Positions 30,928-38,926 of a stretch of DNA of 64,000 bases are shown piece after piece. How positions within the stretch are numbered: position 1 is the stretch's first letter; each line of letters begins with the position of its first letter. Below the pieces are notes generated by a model. That model was not told the origin of the DNA. It saw only the letters and a list, made by a program, of their open reading frames with translations, and did no database searches. This DNA comes from Marinobacter salexigens (lineage in GTDB: Bacteria > Pseudomonadota > Gammaproteobacteria > Pseudomonadales > Oleiphilaceae): NCBI RefSeq assembly GCF_018860765.1, contig NZ_JAHKPV010000008.1:86182-150181 (forward strand), in the 5' to 3' direction. A program made the translations under genes and the position numbers.

Positions 30928-31473
30928 ATGATATTTTTCCGCAATCCGGTGAGCTTATGTTTCACCCTTTCATGTATGTTGATGTTGGCGGGTTGTACCG
31001 GCGTGCCTAAGGGTATTGAGCCTGTGACTGGGTTGAATGCGGATAGGTATTTAGGCAAGTGGTACGAAATTGCAAGGCTGGATCATTCGTTCGAGGAGGG
31101 CCTTAGTCGTGTAACTGCAGAATACGAGTTGCAGGATGACGGAAGTATAAAAGTAACCAACCGAGGGTACGATGCCGAGGTTGGAGAATGGAGTATCGCT
31201 GAGGGAAGAGCCGTGTTTGTGGATAGCGAGAGCGCGGGGCACCTGAAGGTGTCATTTTTCGGCCCGTTCTATGCATCTTATGTGATTTTCGAGCTGGACA
31301 CGGACGAGTATCAGTACGCTTTCATTACCGGTTACAACCGTGACTATTTGTGGTTTCTTTCAAGAACACCCGATGTGAGTGATGAAGAGATTGCCCGGTT
31401 CAAAAAAGTTGCTCAACGTGCGGGCTTTGAACTTGAAGCGCTTGTTATCGTTGACCATAGCCCCGTTAACTAA
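30928..31473 (+). CDS. blc: Outer-membrane lipocalin (Blc-type)
   Basis: This bacterial lipocalin is anchored to the outer membrane and binds lipids, probably in membrane repair or stress. It has a lipoprotein signal peptide with the lipobox LAGC (Cys23) and the lipocalin signature LGKWYEIARLDH. Further marks are YDAEVGEWSIAEGRAVF and the C-terminal YLWFLSRTPDVSDE. At 181 residues it matches E. coli Blc (177). Its 3' end overlaps the end of the cupin gene on the other strand by 8 bases. Confidence 0.93.
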   Translation: MIFFRNPVSLCFTLSCMLMLAGCTGVPKGIEPVTGLNADRYLGKWYEIARLDHSFEEGLSRVTAEYELQDDGSIKVTNRGYDAEVGEWSIAEGRAVFVDSESAGHLKVSFFGPFYASYVIFELDTDEYQYAFITGYNRDYLWFLSRTPDVSDEEIARFKKVAQRAGFELEALVIVDHSPVN

Positions 31474-31822
31474 AGCTCCGTTGAAAGGGCAGGTGGCCAG
31501 TTTTTACCCATATAACGGTCTCTTGATCTACAAACGGATGGTGCTCGCTTAAGTGGGGACTCCTTATCCAAGTGCCCTCAGGGTAATCGCCGGTCTCATC
31601 GGAAAACACACCCTCAAGAACCAGTATTTCCTCTCCAAGAGGGTGTTCGTGTCGACTGAATGAGGCGCCGGGCTCATAGCGAACAATACTGGTAGCGTGC
31701 CCACTTTCGGCATCCTCTCTGGCAAGAGGCTTTCGCGCGACACCGCTGGCTGGGCTGGGAAGCCATTCCTGTTCGCTGGTGCGGATGACCACCCTTTGGT
31801 CAAAATCCATATTCAGCATCAT
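31466..31822 (-). CDS. ChrR-type cupin protein
   Basis: The 118 residues form a single cupin fold with a metal site His58, His60 and Glu64 in FSRHEHPLGEEILVLEG and the ChrR-like TWIRSPHLSEHHPF. In ChrR such a cupin forms the C-terminal part of a zinc anti-sigma factor; here the N-terminal anti-sigma part is absent, so it is probably a stand-alone metal-binding protein. It converges on blc. Substrate unknown. Confidence 0.82.
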   Translation of the reverse strand: MMLNMDFDQRVVIRTSEQEWLPSPASGVARKPLAREDAESGHATSIVRYEPGASFSRHEHPLGEEILVLEGVFSDETGDYPEGTWIRSPHLSEHHPFVDQETVIWVKTGHLPFQRSFS

Positions 31823-31884
31823 GAGCCTCTACATTTTAGATTGAGCCAGCTATTACGACGCAATTATGCAAGTGGATGCACAGG

Positions 31885-32415
31885 CTACTTTATTAACATC
31901 TGAACATCGCGGAAGGCTGCGTGTTTGCAATGTCGCATCCACTCGAACGCTACCATTTCAAGAGTAACAATACGTGCGCCGCTATCACTGAGCCGATCAA
32001 GAGCAACATCCCGATCGAACTCGTTCCGTGACCCTGTAGCATCTGCTACTACCCAAACCTTATAACCTGCATCAATCAAACTGAGTGCCGTTTGCATCAT
32101 GCAGACATGGGTTTCGCAGCCAGCTATGACAATATGTTGCCGACCTTCGGGCAGTTGTTCAACCAGCCCATCCGGGCAAGCGTCGAAATGGTGCTTTGCC
32201 AACGTATGGTGGCAAAGCTCTTTCACAGCCTCCACGTTTGGTCCCAGTTTTTCAGGTAGTTGCTCGGTGGCTAGAAGGGGGATATCCAAAAGCCCGGCAA
32301 TAGTGGCGAGGGTTACGCACCGGCTCACAACGTCTTGGCCATGAGATATCGCTGGCATTAACCTTTCCTGAACATCGATCAGCAGCAAAGTGGATTGTTC
32401 GGACTTCATAAGCAT
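31885..32415 (-). CDS. Isochorismatase-family hydrolase (YcaC-like)
   Basis: The 176-residue cysteine hydrolase has the Asp of LLIDVQERL (Asp14), a Lys in TLAKHHFD (Lys74) and the Cys of GCETHVCMMQTA (Cys105), the expected triad. Members split amides or similar substrates; the real one is not known here. GGAG lies 7 bases before the ATG at 32415, which favours this start over the Met two codons later. Single gene on the minus strand; the 210 bases upstream up to tRNA-Ser hold no clear gene. Confidence 0.88.
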   Translation of the reverse strand: MLMKSEQSTLLLIDVQERLMPAISHGQDVVSRCVTLATIAGLLDIPLLATEQLPEKLGPNVEAVKELCHHTLAKHHFDACPDGLVEQLPEGRQHIVIAGCETHVCMMQTALSLIDAGYKVWVVADATGSRNEFDRDVALDRLSDSGARIVTLEMVAFEWMRHCKHAAFRDVQMLIK

Positions 32416-32625
32416 GAGTAGTCTCCAGATGGGGTTAACCTGTTGAACAGATTAGAAATGCCATGGTACTCGTAACCTGAGTAGCAAGCACCTTACAGAC
32501 TATTATTAGCATAAACCGGATATTTTCCCGGGATTTGTCCTAGAGGAGTTGCCAAGCGCGCCCAAAACCATTAAAGTTTGCGCCCTCAAATGAGCGACGA
32601 TATTGCTGATTTGAAACAGGTTATT

Positions 32626-32716
32626 GGAGAGGTGGCCGAGTGGCTGAAGGCGCACGCCTGGAAAGTGTGTAAACGTTAATAGCGTTTCGAGGGTTCGAAT
32701 CCCTCTCTCTCCGCCA
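32626..32716 (+). tRNA. tRNA-Ser (GGA)
   Basis: A full class II tRNA of 91 bases including encoded CCA. The acceptor stem GGAGAGG pairs with the TCTCTCC before discriminator G. The anticodon loop CTGGAAA holds GGA, which reads UCC and UCU. A long variable arm (GTGTGTAAACGTTAATAGCG is its core) and the T loop GGTTCGAATCC are seen. A terminator follows. Confidence 0.97.
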
Positions 32717-32722
32717 ATATTG

Positions 32723-32750
32723 AACCCTAGCAGGACTGCTGGGGTTTTTT
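32723..32750 (+). terminator. Terminator after tRNA-Ser
   Basis: AACCC then AGCAG pairs with CTGCT then GGGTT, with one bulge, followed by a run of six Ts (32745-32750). Confidence 0.88.
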
Positions 32751-32772
32751 ATTGGGCGCAATACCCACCTTC

Positions 32773-32925
32773 ATGTGTATTTTAGCGCCGGGGTATGCGC
32801 CCGAACACTTCTTTTACCCCGGCGAGAAGCCCTATCGCATGATCAATATGGATGATTTGTTTGGGAACACAGTGGGGATCTATAGCCACAGCTATGGGCT
32901 GGTATACAGCGAAGGTGCTTACTGA
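32773..32925 (+). CDS. Small 50-residue protein or 3' gene remnant after tRNA-Ser
   Basis: The frame ATG 32773 to TGA 32923 encodes 50 residues with protein-like composition, including APEHFFYPGEKPYRM, NMDDLFGNTVGIYSHSY and the end GLVYSEGAY. No ribosome site precedes the ATG. It ends 7 bases into the HAD gene on the other strand. I do not recognise it. Because it starts just past the tRNA-Ser terminator it may be the C-terminal remains of a larger gene cut off by recombination at the tRNA. Confidence 0.4.
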   Translation: MCILAPGYAPEHFFYPGEKPYRMINMDDLFGNTVGIYSHSYGLVYSEGAY

Positions 32926-33608
32926 CGACCAATGATCTGATCGGCGAGGGTGACCAGTTCTGGTGCGATAAAATCCGGAATTGGCACGCCTGAAGCTGGT
33001 AGCATGGCGTTGCCGGAGCGGGTAATGAATGCTCCATGACAACCAGCAGCCTGAGCACCTATAGTGTCCCAAAGGTGGCACGCCACCAGGCACAGATCAG
33101 CCGGTTTGGCTGCAAATTCTTGTGCGACCAGCCCATAGGTTTCAGGAGCAGGCTTGAATCTACCAACCGCATCAACGCTAAAGTTACGCTCGAAAAAGTA
33201 ACTTAATCCTGCATTTTCCAAAGGCGTAGGCGAAGCACCGCTGGCTGAGTTGGTCAATGTTACCAATCGGAACCCGGCGTCGCGAAATCGGGTCAGGGCC
33301 GGTGCAACGTCAGGGTGGGCTGGCATAGTGCTCATGCGTTTCTTCAGTTCCGCAATATCAGCATTTCCAACGTTAATCTGGTGAATGTTGGCGACCATCC
33401 GCAATGCGCCTACTCCAAGCTCGCCAAAAGGTGAATAGATGCCCGATAGAGTCATTGTTTGGGAGTAGAGGATTAGCTGAGCGAACCACTCTCTCAGAAT
33501 TCGTCTATCGCCGAAAATGCGAACAAACAAAGGTTCTAGTGTTGTTATATCAAGCAGGGTTTCGTTAACGTCGAAAACGATAATCGATGGCAATTTTTCG
33601 TGTGGCAT
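32919..33608 (-). CDS. (S)-2-haloacid dehalogenase-type HAD hydrolase
   Basis: The enzyme family splits halogen from 2-haloalkanoic acids, forming an ester with an aspartate, here Asp13 in IIVFDVNETLLD. Further marks are TLTNSASGA (motif II), FKPAPETYGLVAQE with motif III Lys, and LVACHLWDTIGAQAAG. I chose the ATG at 33608 because GGAAGGA lies about 9 bases upstream; an ATG at 33629 also exists. It is read away from the TetR gene, and the shared gap contains two TetR-type operators. The natural substrate is not known. Confidence 0.88.
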   Translation of the reverse strand: MPHEKLPSIIVFDVNETLLDITTLEPLFVRIFGDRRILREWFAQLILYSQTMTLSGIYSPFGELGVGALRMVANIHQINVGNADIAELKKRMSTMPAHPDVAPALTRFRDAGFRLVTLTNSASGASPTPLENAGLSYFFERNFSVDAVGRFKPAPETYGLVAQEFAAKPADLCLVACHLWDTIGAQAAGCHGAFITRSGNAMLPASGVPIPDFIAPELVTLADQIIGRQ

Positions 33609-33685
33609 GGGGTGTCGTCCTTCCGTCATTTCGGATTTAGCCTGATGTTACAATGATTGCCTGTCTTTCCGACTGTAGCTGGACT

Positions 33686-33722
33686 TGAATGAACGCTCAA
33701 GATAAAATTGAGCAATCATTCA
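33686..33722. promoter_or_regulatory. Pair of TetR-type operators between the HAD and TetR genes
   Basis: TGAATGAACGCTCA (33686-33699) and TGAGCAATCATTCA (33709-33722) are imperfect palindromes with centres 23 bases apart. They match the operators before the AhpD-like gene at 36040-36143. They sit in the gap between two divergent genes, so the TetR protein probably represses itself and maybe the dehalogenase. Confidence 0.7.
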
Positions 33723-33771
33723 AATTGTCACCGCGTTGTTTTGCGGCGCTGCAAAACACTGGAAATAACTT

Positions 33772-34386
33772 ATGGCACGTGTATCAATTCACAACCGGCA
33801 AGATTCGCTTGAACGAGCTCTTCACCTTTTCTGGCAAAAGGGCTTTCATGCCACTTCGCTAAAAGATCTGGAAAAGGCCCTCGACATGCGGCCCGGCAGT
33901 ATTTACGCCACCTTTGGCAGTAAGGATGGTCTGTTTCGGGAGGCGCTGGAGCGCTATGCCCGCCTTGGTCTGGCAGAGCTGGACCGCACGTTCCAAGCTT
34001 ACGATTCACCCTTAGCAGGGCTGGCGGCCTACCTGCGCGGGCTCGGTGGGATTTGTGACAAAGAGTTGCCAAGCCGGGCCTGCATGCTGGTGAAAAGCCT
34101 ATTGGAACTCGGCGAACGAGAACAAATTGCTCGGGATAAGGCTGAAGAGTTATTGGCGGGTATGGAAGCACGCTTTGTCGATCGTTTTATTGCAGCCAAA
34201 AGAGTGGGGGAGCTTGATAGCGGGCTTGATCCCGTTCGGCTTGGCCGACGGCTACAGGCTGAGATAATGGGGTTGCGAGCATTTGCACAGCGTGATGTAG
34301 ATAGTGCTGCCGTGCATGCACTCGCGGAAGACATGGCTCAGTCTCTGGAAGCGCTGCGCGCTGAAGAGGTTACAGAAGTAGTTTGA
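33772..34386 (+). CDS. TetR-family transcriptional repressor
   Basis: The 204 residues have an N-terminal TetR helix-turn-helix (ALHLFWQKGFHATSLKDLEK, then MRPGSIYATFGSKDGLF, residues about 12-55) and a helical ligand-binding C-terminal domain. It is of the AcrR/YcdC-like type that responds to small lipophilic molecules. Matching palindromic sites lie before its own start and before the AhpD-like/GST operon 2 kb away, so I infer that it controls both. Confidence 0.92.
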   Translation: MARVSIHNRQDSLERALHLFWQKGFHATSLKDLEKALDMRPGSIYATFGSKDGLFREALERYARLGLAELDRTFQAYDSPLAGLAAYLRGLGGICDKELPSRACMLVKSLLELGEREQIARDKAEELLAGMEARFVDRFIAAKRVGELDSGLDPVRLGRRLQAEIMGLRAFAQRDVDSAAVHALAEDMAQSLEALRAEEVTEVV

Positions 34387-34457
34387 TTCTGAGTGCGTAT
34401 CTGCCTGCTCCCTTTACTGACCCGACTGAGAGCAGGCTTGCGCCTCAAATGGCGTTT

Positions 34458-35333
34458 TCAGACTGAAGTTTTCGTGTCCAGTTTATCCTGAGTTCTGAGA
34501 TCAAAATCTGATGCGTCATGGCGCTCATGGAGTTGCTCAGAAGGTTTTCCAGAAGTGCGATTGACTATTCGACCACGCTGAACAGCAGGGCGGGCAAGGA
34601 TTTCATTAGCCCAACGCCGGACATTCTTGTAGCTTTCGACTTGTAAGAACTCACCTGCACCGTAAGCCTCCCCCAGAACGAGATTGCCATACCAGGGCCA
34701 GGTCGCTATGTCAGCAATGGAGTATTCGTCTCCACCTAGATATCTATGCTCCGCGAGCTCCCTATCCAATACATCCAACTGACGTTTTACTTCCATCGTG
34801 AAACGATTGATCGGATATTCAAACTTTTCGGGCGCGTAAGCGTAGAAGTGACCGAACCCACCTCCCAAATAGGGCGCTGAACCCTGAAGCCAGAACAACC
34901 AGTTCAGTACTTCGGTGCGAGCAGCTGGATCCTTTGGGAGAAAGTGTCCGAACTTTTCCGCCAGATAGAGAAGGATCGCTCCGCTTTCAAAAACCCGACT
35001 GCCGGTATCAGCATCAAACAGTGCCGGGATCTTTGAGTTTGGGTTTATTTCGACGAAGCCGGACGAAAATTGGTCGCCCTCGCCAATACGGATCAGGTGG
35101 GCATCGTATTCTGCACCCGTTTCACCTAAGGCCAATAGCTCTTCGGCCATGATGGTAACTTTTTGGCCGTTAGGTGTGGCCAATGAATAAATCTGTAAAG
35201 GGTGTGTTCCATGCGGTAGCGTTGCATTGTGTGTAGCACCTGCAATGGGGCGGTTGGTTTTGGCCCACTCCCCGCCATTTTCTGCGTCCCAAGTCCAAAC
35301 GCGTGGTGGCTCATATTGATGGGTGTCCGACAT
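34458..35333 (-). CDS. yghU: Glutathione S-transferase family protein YghU
   Basis: YghU-type proteins bind two glutathiones and reduce disulfides or organic hydroperoxides. The 291 residues match the family length and start. The thioredoxin-like domain contains PLQIYSLATPNGQKV and EINPNSKIPALFD, with GSRVFESGAILLYLAEKFG as the glutathione-binding segment; the helical C-terminal domain follows. It lies 83 bases downstream of the AhpD-like gene on the same strand, so they are probably one operon under the TetR-type palindromes. Confidence 0.92.
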   Translation of the reverse strand: MSDTHQYEPPRVWTWDAENGGEWAKTNRPIAGATHNATLPHGTHPLQIYSLATPNGQKVTIMAEELLALGETGAEYDAHLIRIGEGDQFSSGFVEINPNSKIPALFDADTGSRVFESGAILLYLAEKFGHFLPKDPAARTEVLNWLFWLQGSAPYLGGGFGHFYAYAPEKFEYPINRFTMEVKRQLDVLDRELAEHRYLGGDEYSIADIATWPWYGNLVLGEAYGAGEFLQVESYKNVRRWANEILARPAVQRGRIVNRTSGKPSEQLHERHDASDFDLRTQDKLDTKTSV

Positions 35334-35416
35334 GGTGCATTCCCTCGTTCGAAAAATAGATAAAGTACGAGTAAGACGGAGCAGCCACTGAGAGCTGCCT
35401 CCGACTTACGGCGTGG

Positions 35417-35971
35417 TTAATCTGCCTTGTGCCACTCAAACTTCTGGAACGGCTTGTCTATCGGTGTGACAGCAAGGTGGTTAGTGTAGTTGCTGATGGT
35501 TTTCTGAGCTAAGCCAAGGATAACCTCCAGAATCTGTCGTTTAGTGAATCCTGCTTCTAGAAACTCTGTCACAACACTTTCGTCAACGTTGCCGCGGCCG
35601 CGCACGATGGCGAGGGTAAAGTTGCGTAGTGCCTCCAGTCGATCAGTAGGCAAAGGCGTTTCGTTACGCAGAGCCTCTGTGATGGCGTCATCAACGTTCA
35701 TGTTCTTCGCGATGCCGGTGTGGGCAGGAACGCAATAATGGCAGGCATGCTCGACGTTGATGGTCTGCCATACTACTGTGGTTTCCTCATCATCAAAGCT
35801 GCTGTCGAGAAACAGCTGGTGGAGGCGTTGATAGCCTTCTAGCAGCCCGGGCGCTTCTGCCATGACCGCATGCAAGCTCGGTATCATGCCAAACGATTTG
35901 AGAGAGGTGTCCAGCAATTCCTGACTCTTTTCCGGAGCACTATCTTTGTTGTGAAGGGTAAAGTCGGCCAT
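35417..35971 (-). CDS. Carboxymuconolactone decarboxylase family (AhpD-like) protein
   Basis: The 184 residues contain the AhpD redox motif in EHACHYCVPAHTG, Cys77 and Cys80 with His84, the pattern of peroxidase-linked alkylhydroperoxidase D. Family members reduce peroxides or act on small cyclic acids; which one applies here is unknown. AGAGGAGC precedes the ATG. Upstream lie a perfect 44-bp palindrome and further matching sites, so this gene is probably strongly repressed and induced by some electrophile or peroxide. Confidence 0.88.
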   Translation of the reverse strand: MADFTLHNKDSAPEKSQELLDTSLKSFGMIPSLHAVMAEAPGLLEGYQRLHQLFLDSSFDDEETTVVWQTINVEHACHYCVPAHTGIAKNMNVDDAITEALRNETPLPTDRLEALRNFTLAIVRGRGNVDESVVTEFLEAGFTKRQILEVILGLAQKTISNYTNHLAVTPIDKPFQKFEWHKAD

Positions 35972-36024
35972 AGAGTAGCTCCTCTTATTTAGGCGAATAA
36001 AATTTGGAATCGATTTGATTTAAA

Positions 36025-36068
36025 GGTTGCGCCTCAAATTGAGTGATCACTCAATTTGAGGCGCAACC
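36025..36068. repeat. Perfect 44-bp palindrome upstream of the AhpD-like gene
   Basis: The left half, GGTTGCGCCTCAAATTGAG then TGA, is the exact reverse complement of the right half. The centre is the GATC between 36045 and 36048. Its inner 14 bases, TGAGTGATCACTCA, equal the TetR-type operator core also present at 36107. The palindrome starts 54 bases before the ATG at 35971. It could be an operator extended by a cruciform-forming repeat. Confidence 0.85.
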
Positions 36069-36097
36069 AATCGGTAACCAATTCGATAAGAGACGAT

Positions 36098-36143
36098 AAC
36101 TTAACTTGAGTGATCACTCAAGTTAAGTTTGAGCAATCACTCA
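36098..36143. promoter_or_regulatory. Second and third TetR-type operators
   Basis: A perfect 32-bp palindrome (36098-36129) has the core TGAGTGATCACTCA at 36107-36120. An imperfect copy, TGAGCAATCACTCA (36130-36143), abuts it. The centres are 23 bases apart, the same spacing as the pair before the TetR gene. They lie between the AhpD-like gene and the end of the LysR gene. Confidence 0.78.
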
Positions 36144-36201
36144 GAAACCTATGGTGGATGGTTGAGGCTAATGAGTTAAGGGTCGGGTGTGATCGTGCTT
36201 T

Positions 36202-37137
36202 TCAGTTGCTAGAATCCTTGGGCAAGATTCCTTTCCCTGACAGGTCTTTCAAAATTTTGGCGCATTTTATTTTCAGGTGATCTCTTAGAAGGCGCATCGC
36301 TGGCGTTATTGATTGCCGACTGGGACAGATAAGCCACAACTCCGACACTCTTGGCCTGAATTCCGGCATTACGCTAACTACTCTGCCTGCCAACAAGTCA
36401 TCAGACATGTCGAGGCAGGATTTGACGGCGACACCTTTGCCAGCAACGCACCAGCGCCGCACCAGATCTCCATCATTGGAGGCACGGTTACCCCGCATTC
36501 TTATCTTGAACTGCTGGTCGTTACGGGTGAACGTCCAGATATCGTAGGGGATTTCTTGCAACTGATAGAACAGCCCGTTGTGAGGCGCCAGGTCGTGGGG
36601 GTGCCGGGGCGTTCCGTGGTGTTCAAGGTATTCCAGAGTAGCGCATAGAATGCCCGGAACATCACAGATTTTAAAACCGTAGAGACTGGCATCGTTAGGT
36701 GAGCCGTAACGCAACGCCATGTCGACGGAGTCTCTGTAGAAATCGACATTGCTGTCGCTGATATTGACCCGCAGGCTCAAGTCCGGGTGCGCCTCCATAA
36801 GCTCGTCCAACCATGGCAGCATCTGGTTGCGCCCGAAGTCAGAAGGCACGGCGAGACGCAGTTCGCCTTCTACGGAATCCTGGTCTTCCTGAATGTTATT
36901 GCGCGCCAGCTCCAACATTTGCAGAGCCTGCTCACATTGAGGGAGGTACTTTTCGCCGGCGCTGGATAGCCGAAGTTGCCGGGTGGTTCTCACAAAGAGT
37001 TCCACGCCGAGGGCACTTTCCACTCGTTTTACTGCAGCACTGGCGGTTGCCGTTCGCATGTTGAGGCTGGCAGCAGCGGCAGTAATGCCACGGAACTCGG
37101 CTACCTTGAGTATTACCTGCAGATCTTCAAGCGTCAT
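36202..37137 (-). CDS. LysR-family transcriptional regulator
   Basis: The 311 residues have the N-terminal LysR winged helix (MTLEDLQVILKVAEF, AAAASLNMRTATASAAVKRV) and a C-terminal periplasmic-binding-protein-like effector domain. It is read away from the quinone-oxidoreductase-like gene at 37260, with a 122-base gap, the classical arrangement for a LysR regulator and its target. The effector is not known. Confidence 0.93.
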   Translation of the reverse strand: MTLEDLQVILKVAEFRGITAAAASLNMRTATASAAVKRVESALGVELFVRTTRQLRLSSAGEKYLPQCEQALQMLELARNNIQEDQDSVEGELRLAVPSDFGRNQMLPWLDELMEAHPDLSLRVNISDSNVDFYRDSVDMALRYGSPNDASLYGFKICDVPGILCATLEYLEHHGTPRHPHDLAPHNGLFYQLQEIPYDIWTFTRNDQQFKIRMRGNRASNDGDLVRRWCVAGKGVAVKSCLDMSDDLLAGRVVSVMPEFRPRVSELWLICPSRQSITPAMRLLRDHLKIKCAKILKDLSGKGILPKDSSN

Positions 37138-37259
37138 ATTGTCAAAAATAAATTGATAGTGTTTCAGGAATTAGGCTGTTTTTGGCAGTTTAGTAAAGGT
37201 TCACACTTGGCACCAGTTAAACGCCGTCACGGCACTAAGAAAACGCAGGAGATCAGTAG

Positions 37260-38297
37260 ATGAAAGCCATAGGTTATAGCGAGTCACTTCCCATTACCGA
37301 TGAAAACGCACTTATCGATATCGAGTTACCACAACCGATCGCCAGTGGCCGTGATTTATTGGTGCAGGTAAAAGCTGTTGCCGTCAATCCAGTGGACTAC
37401 AAAATTCGCCAGAATGTCCCAGCCGAAGCCGGAGAGTACAAGGTGATTGGCTGGGATGCAGTAGGAGAGGTGGTTGCAGTTGGTGAAGCTGTTGCAGGGT
37501 TCAAATCTGGTGATCAGGTTTTCTATGCAGGCGATCTTACCCGCTCCGGGACGAATGCCGAGTTCCAGTTGGTGGACGAGCGGATCGTCGGCCATAAACC
37601 ACAGAGCCTTTCCGACTCTGAAGCCGCAGCACTCCCACTGACTACGATTACTGCCTGGGAATTGTTATTTGAGCATCTGCAGCTCAGGCAGCAATCACCG
37701 GGAGACGGACGTAAGTCGAATGATGTTGTACTGGTTGTGGGCGCGGCTGGCGGGGTTGGTTCTATTCTGATTCAGCTTGCCAAAACCCTGACAGGAGCAA
37801 CGGTTATAGCAACGGCGTCCCGCGAAGCTTCCAGAAACTGGGTGCAGGCGCTGGGTGCTGATTTTGTAGTAGACCACCGGGAACCTCTTAAACCCCAGAT
37901 TGATGCACTGATTGCAGAGGGGCAGGTTGGAGCGGTAACCCATGTAGCCAGTCTGAATGCAACGCAGCAATACTTCGAAAGCTATGTGGAGCTGCTCGTT
38001 CCCTTTGGCAGGATTGCACTGATAGATGACCCAGACTCACTGGATGTGATGAAAATCAAGCCAAAGAGCCTGTCTGTGCACGTGGAGTTCATGTTCGCCC
38101 GTTCAATGCACCAGGCTGTAGATATGGATGCGCAGCATAAGCTGTTGGAACAGGTCTCGAACCTTGTGGATCAGGGATATATCCGCACAACCGCAGGTAA
38201 GCATCTGGGTATTATTAATGCCGAAAACCTCAGGGCGGCACATGCAGAACTGGAAACCGGCCGTGCCGTAGGCAAGGTTGTTCTGGAAGGCTTTTGA
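37260..38297 (+). CDS. NAD(P)H-dependent medium-chain oxidoreductase (zinc-binding ADH family protein)
   Basis: The 345 residues have the GroES-like N-terminal domain (VKAVAVNPVDYKIR, GWDAVGEVVAVG) and the Rossmann domain with GAAGGVGS (161-168). The zinc-binding residues of true alcohol dehydrogenases are absent, so despite the family name it should act on quinones or enones. It lies opposite the LysR gene. Confidence 0.9.
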   Translation: MKAIGYSESLPITDENALIDIELPQPIASGRDLLVQVKAVAVNPVDYKIRQNVPAEAGEYKVIGWDAVGEVVAVGEAVAGFKSGDQVFYAGDLTRSGTNAEFQLVDERIVGHKPQSLSDSEAAALPLTTITAWELLFEHLQLRQQSPGDGRKSNDVVLVVGAAGGVGSILIQLAKTLTGATVIATASREASRNWVQALGADFVVDHREPLKPQIDALIAEGQVGAVTHVASLNATQQYFESYVELLVPFGRIALIDDPDSLDVMKIKPKSLSVHVEFMFARSMHQAVDMDAQHKLLEQVSNLVDQGYIRTTAGKHLGIINAENLRAAHAELETGRAVGKVVLEGF

Positions 38298-38413
38298 ACC
38301 TTAATGACCTGCGTTTGAAAATTTTTAATAGATAGAACAAACGGATGATTAATCTTGCCATGATTGCTCATATCACGTTCCATCCCCGACAACCTCAAAG
38401 CCGCTTATAAGTG

Positions 38414-38456
38414 GTTGACAAAATCAACCACATGTCTTATGGTTGATTTTGTCAAC
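38414..38456 (+). promoter_or_regulatory. MarR-type operator overlapping the promoter of the MarR gene
   Basis: A 17-base inverted repeat, GTTGACAAAATCAACCA (38414-38430) with its exact complement (38440-38456), has a 9-base spacer. Each arm is itself a near-palindrome GTTGA-N5-TCAAC. The left arm contains a -35 box TTGACA (38415-38420), and TATGGT lies 17 bases on as a -10 box. A repressor bound here would block the promoter. Confidence 0.75.
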
Positions 38457-38473
38457 TATATGGGAGGGTGTTT

Positions 38474-38926
38474 ATGACTGAGGGGTCACTTAGCGAAGCT
38501 GTGCATCGGTTGATGCACGCATATAAACATCTTCTCCGTGAAGGTGTTCAACGTCAGAAGATTGAATTGCCAGTTACTCAGATCAGGGTGCTCAAGGCGA
38601 TCTGCCGGAATGATCAGATTAATGCTCAATCCATTGCAAAACGGATGCAGCGAGACAAGGCTCAGGTCACTCGTGCACTCAATGACTTGATCAGAGACGG
38701 TCTGATCGTTAAAGGGGATAATCCTTTGGATCGTCGCAGCCAGCTGCTGAACCCCACATCTGAAGGCCGGGCAGTGATGACTAAACTGGATTCCGTGGAA
38801 GAGTGGGCGGTGCAACAATTGACCGCAAAGCTTGAGAGCGATGAGCTCGCGTTTTTCCTCCGCATCAGTCAGACGATGGCAGATAGCGCGAAACAGGTTG
38901 GAAATACTGAGAAGGGGGAATCCTGA
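38474..38926 (+). CDS. MarR-family transcriptional regulator
   Basis: The 150 residues show a MarR winged helix (QIRVLKAICRNDQINAQSIA, then RDKAQVTRALNDLIRDGLI and the wing DRRSQLLNPTSEG). GGGAGGG lies upstream of the ATG at 38474. The stop overlaps the next start (TGATG), so it is translationally coupled to the siderophore-interacting protein gene. The inverted repeat over its promoter suggests autorepression. Confidence 0.93.
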   Translation: MTEGSLSEAVHRLMHAYKHLLREGVQRQKIELPVTQIRVLKAICRNDQINAQSIAKRMQRDKAQVTRALNDLIRDGLIVKGDNPLDRRSQLLNPTSEGRAVMTKLDSVEEWAVQQLTAKLESDELAFFLRISQTMADSAKQVGNTEKGES

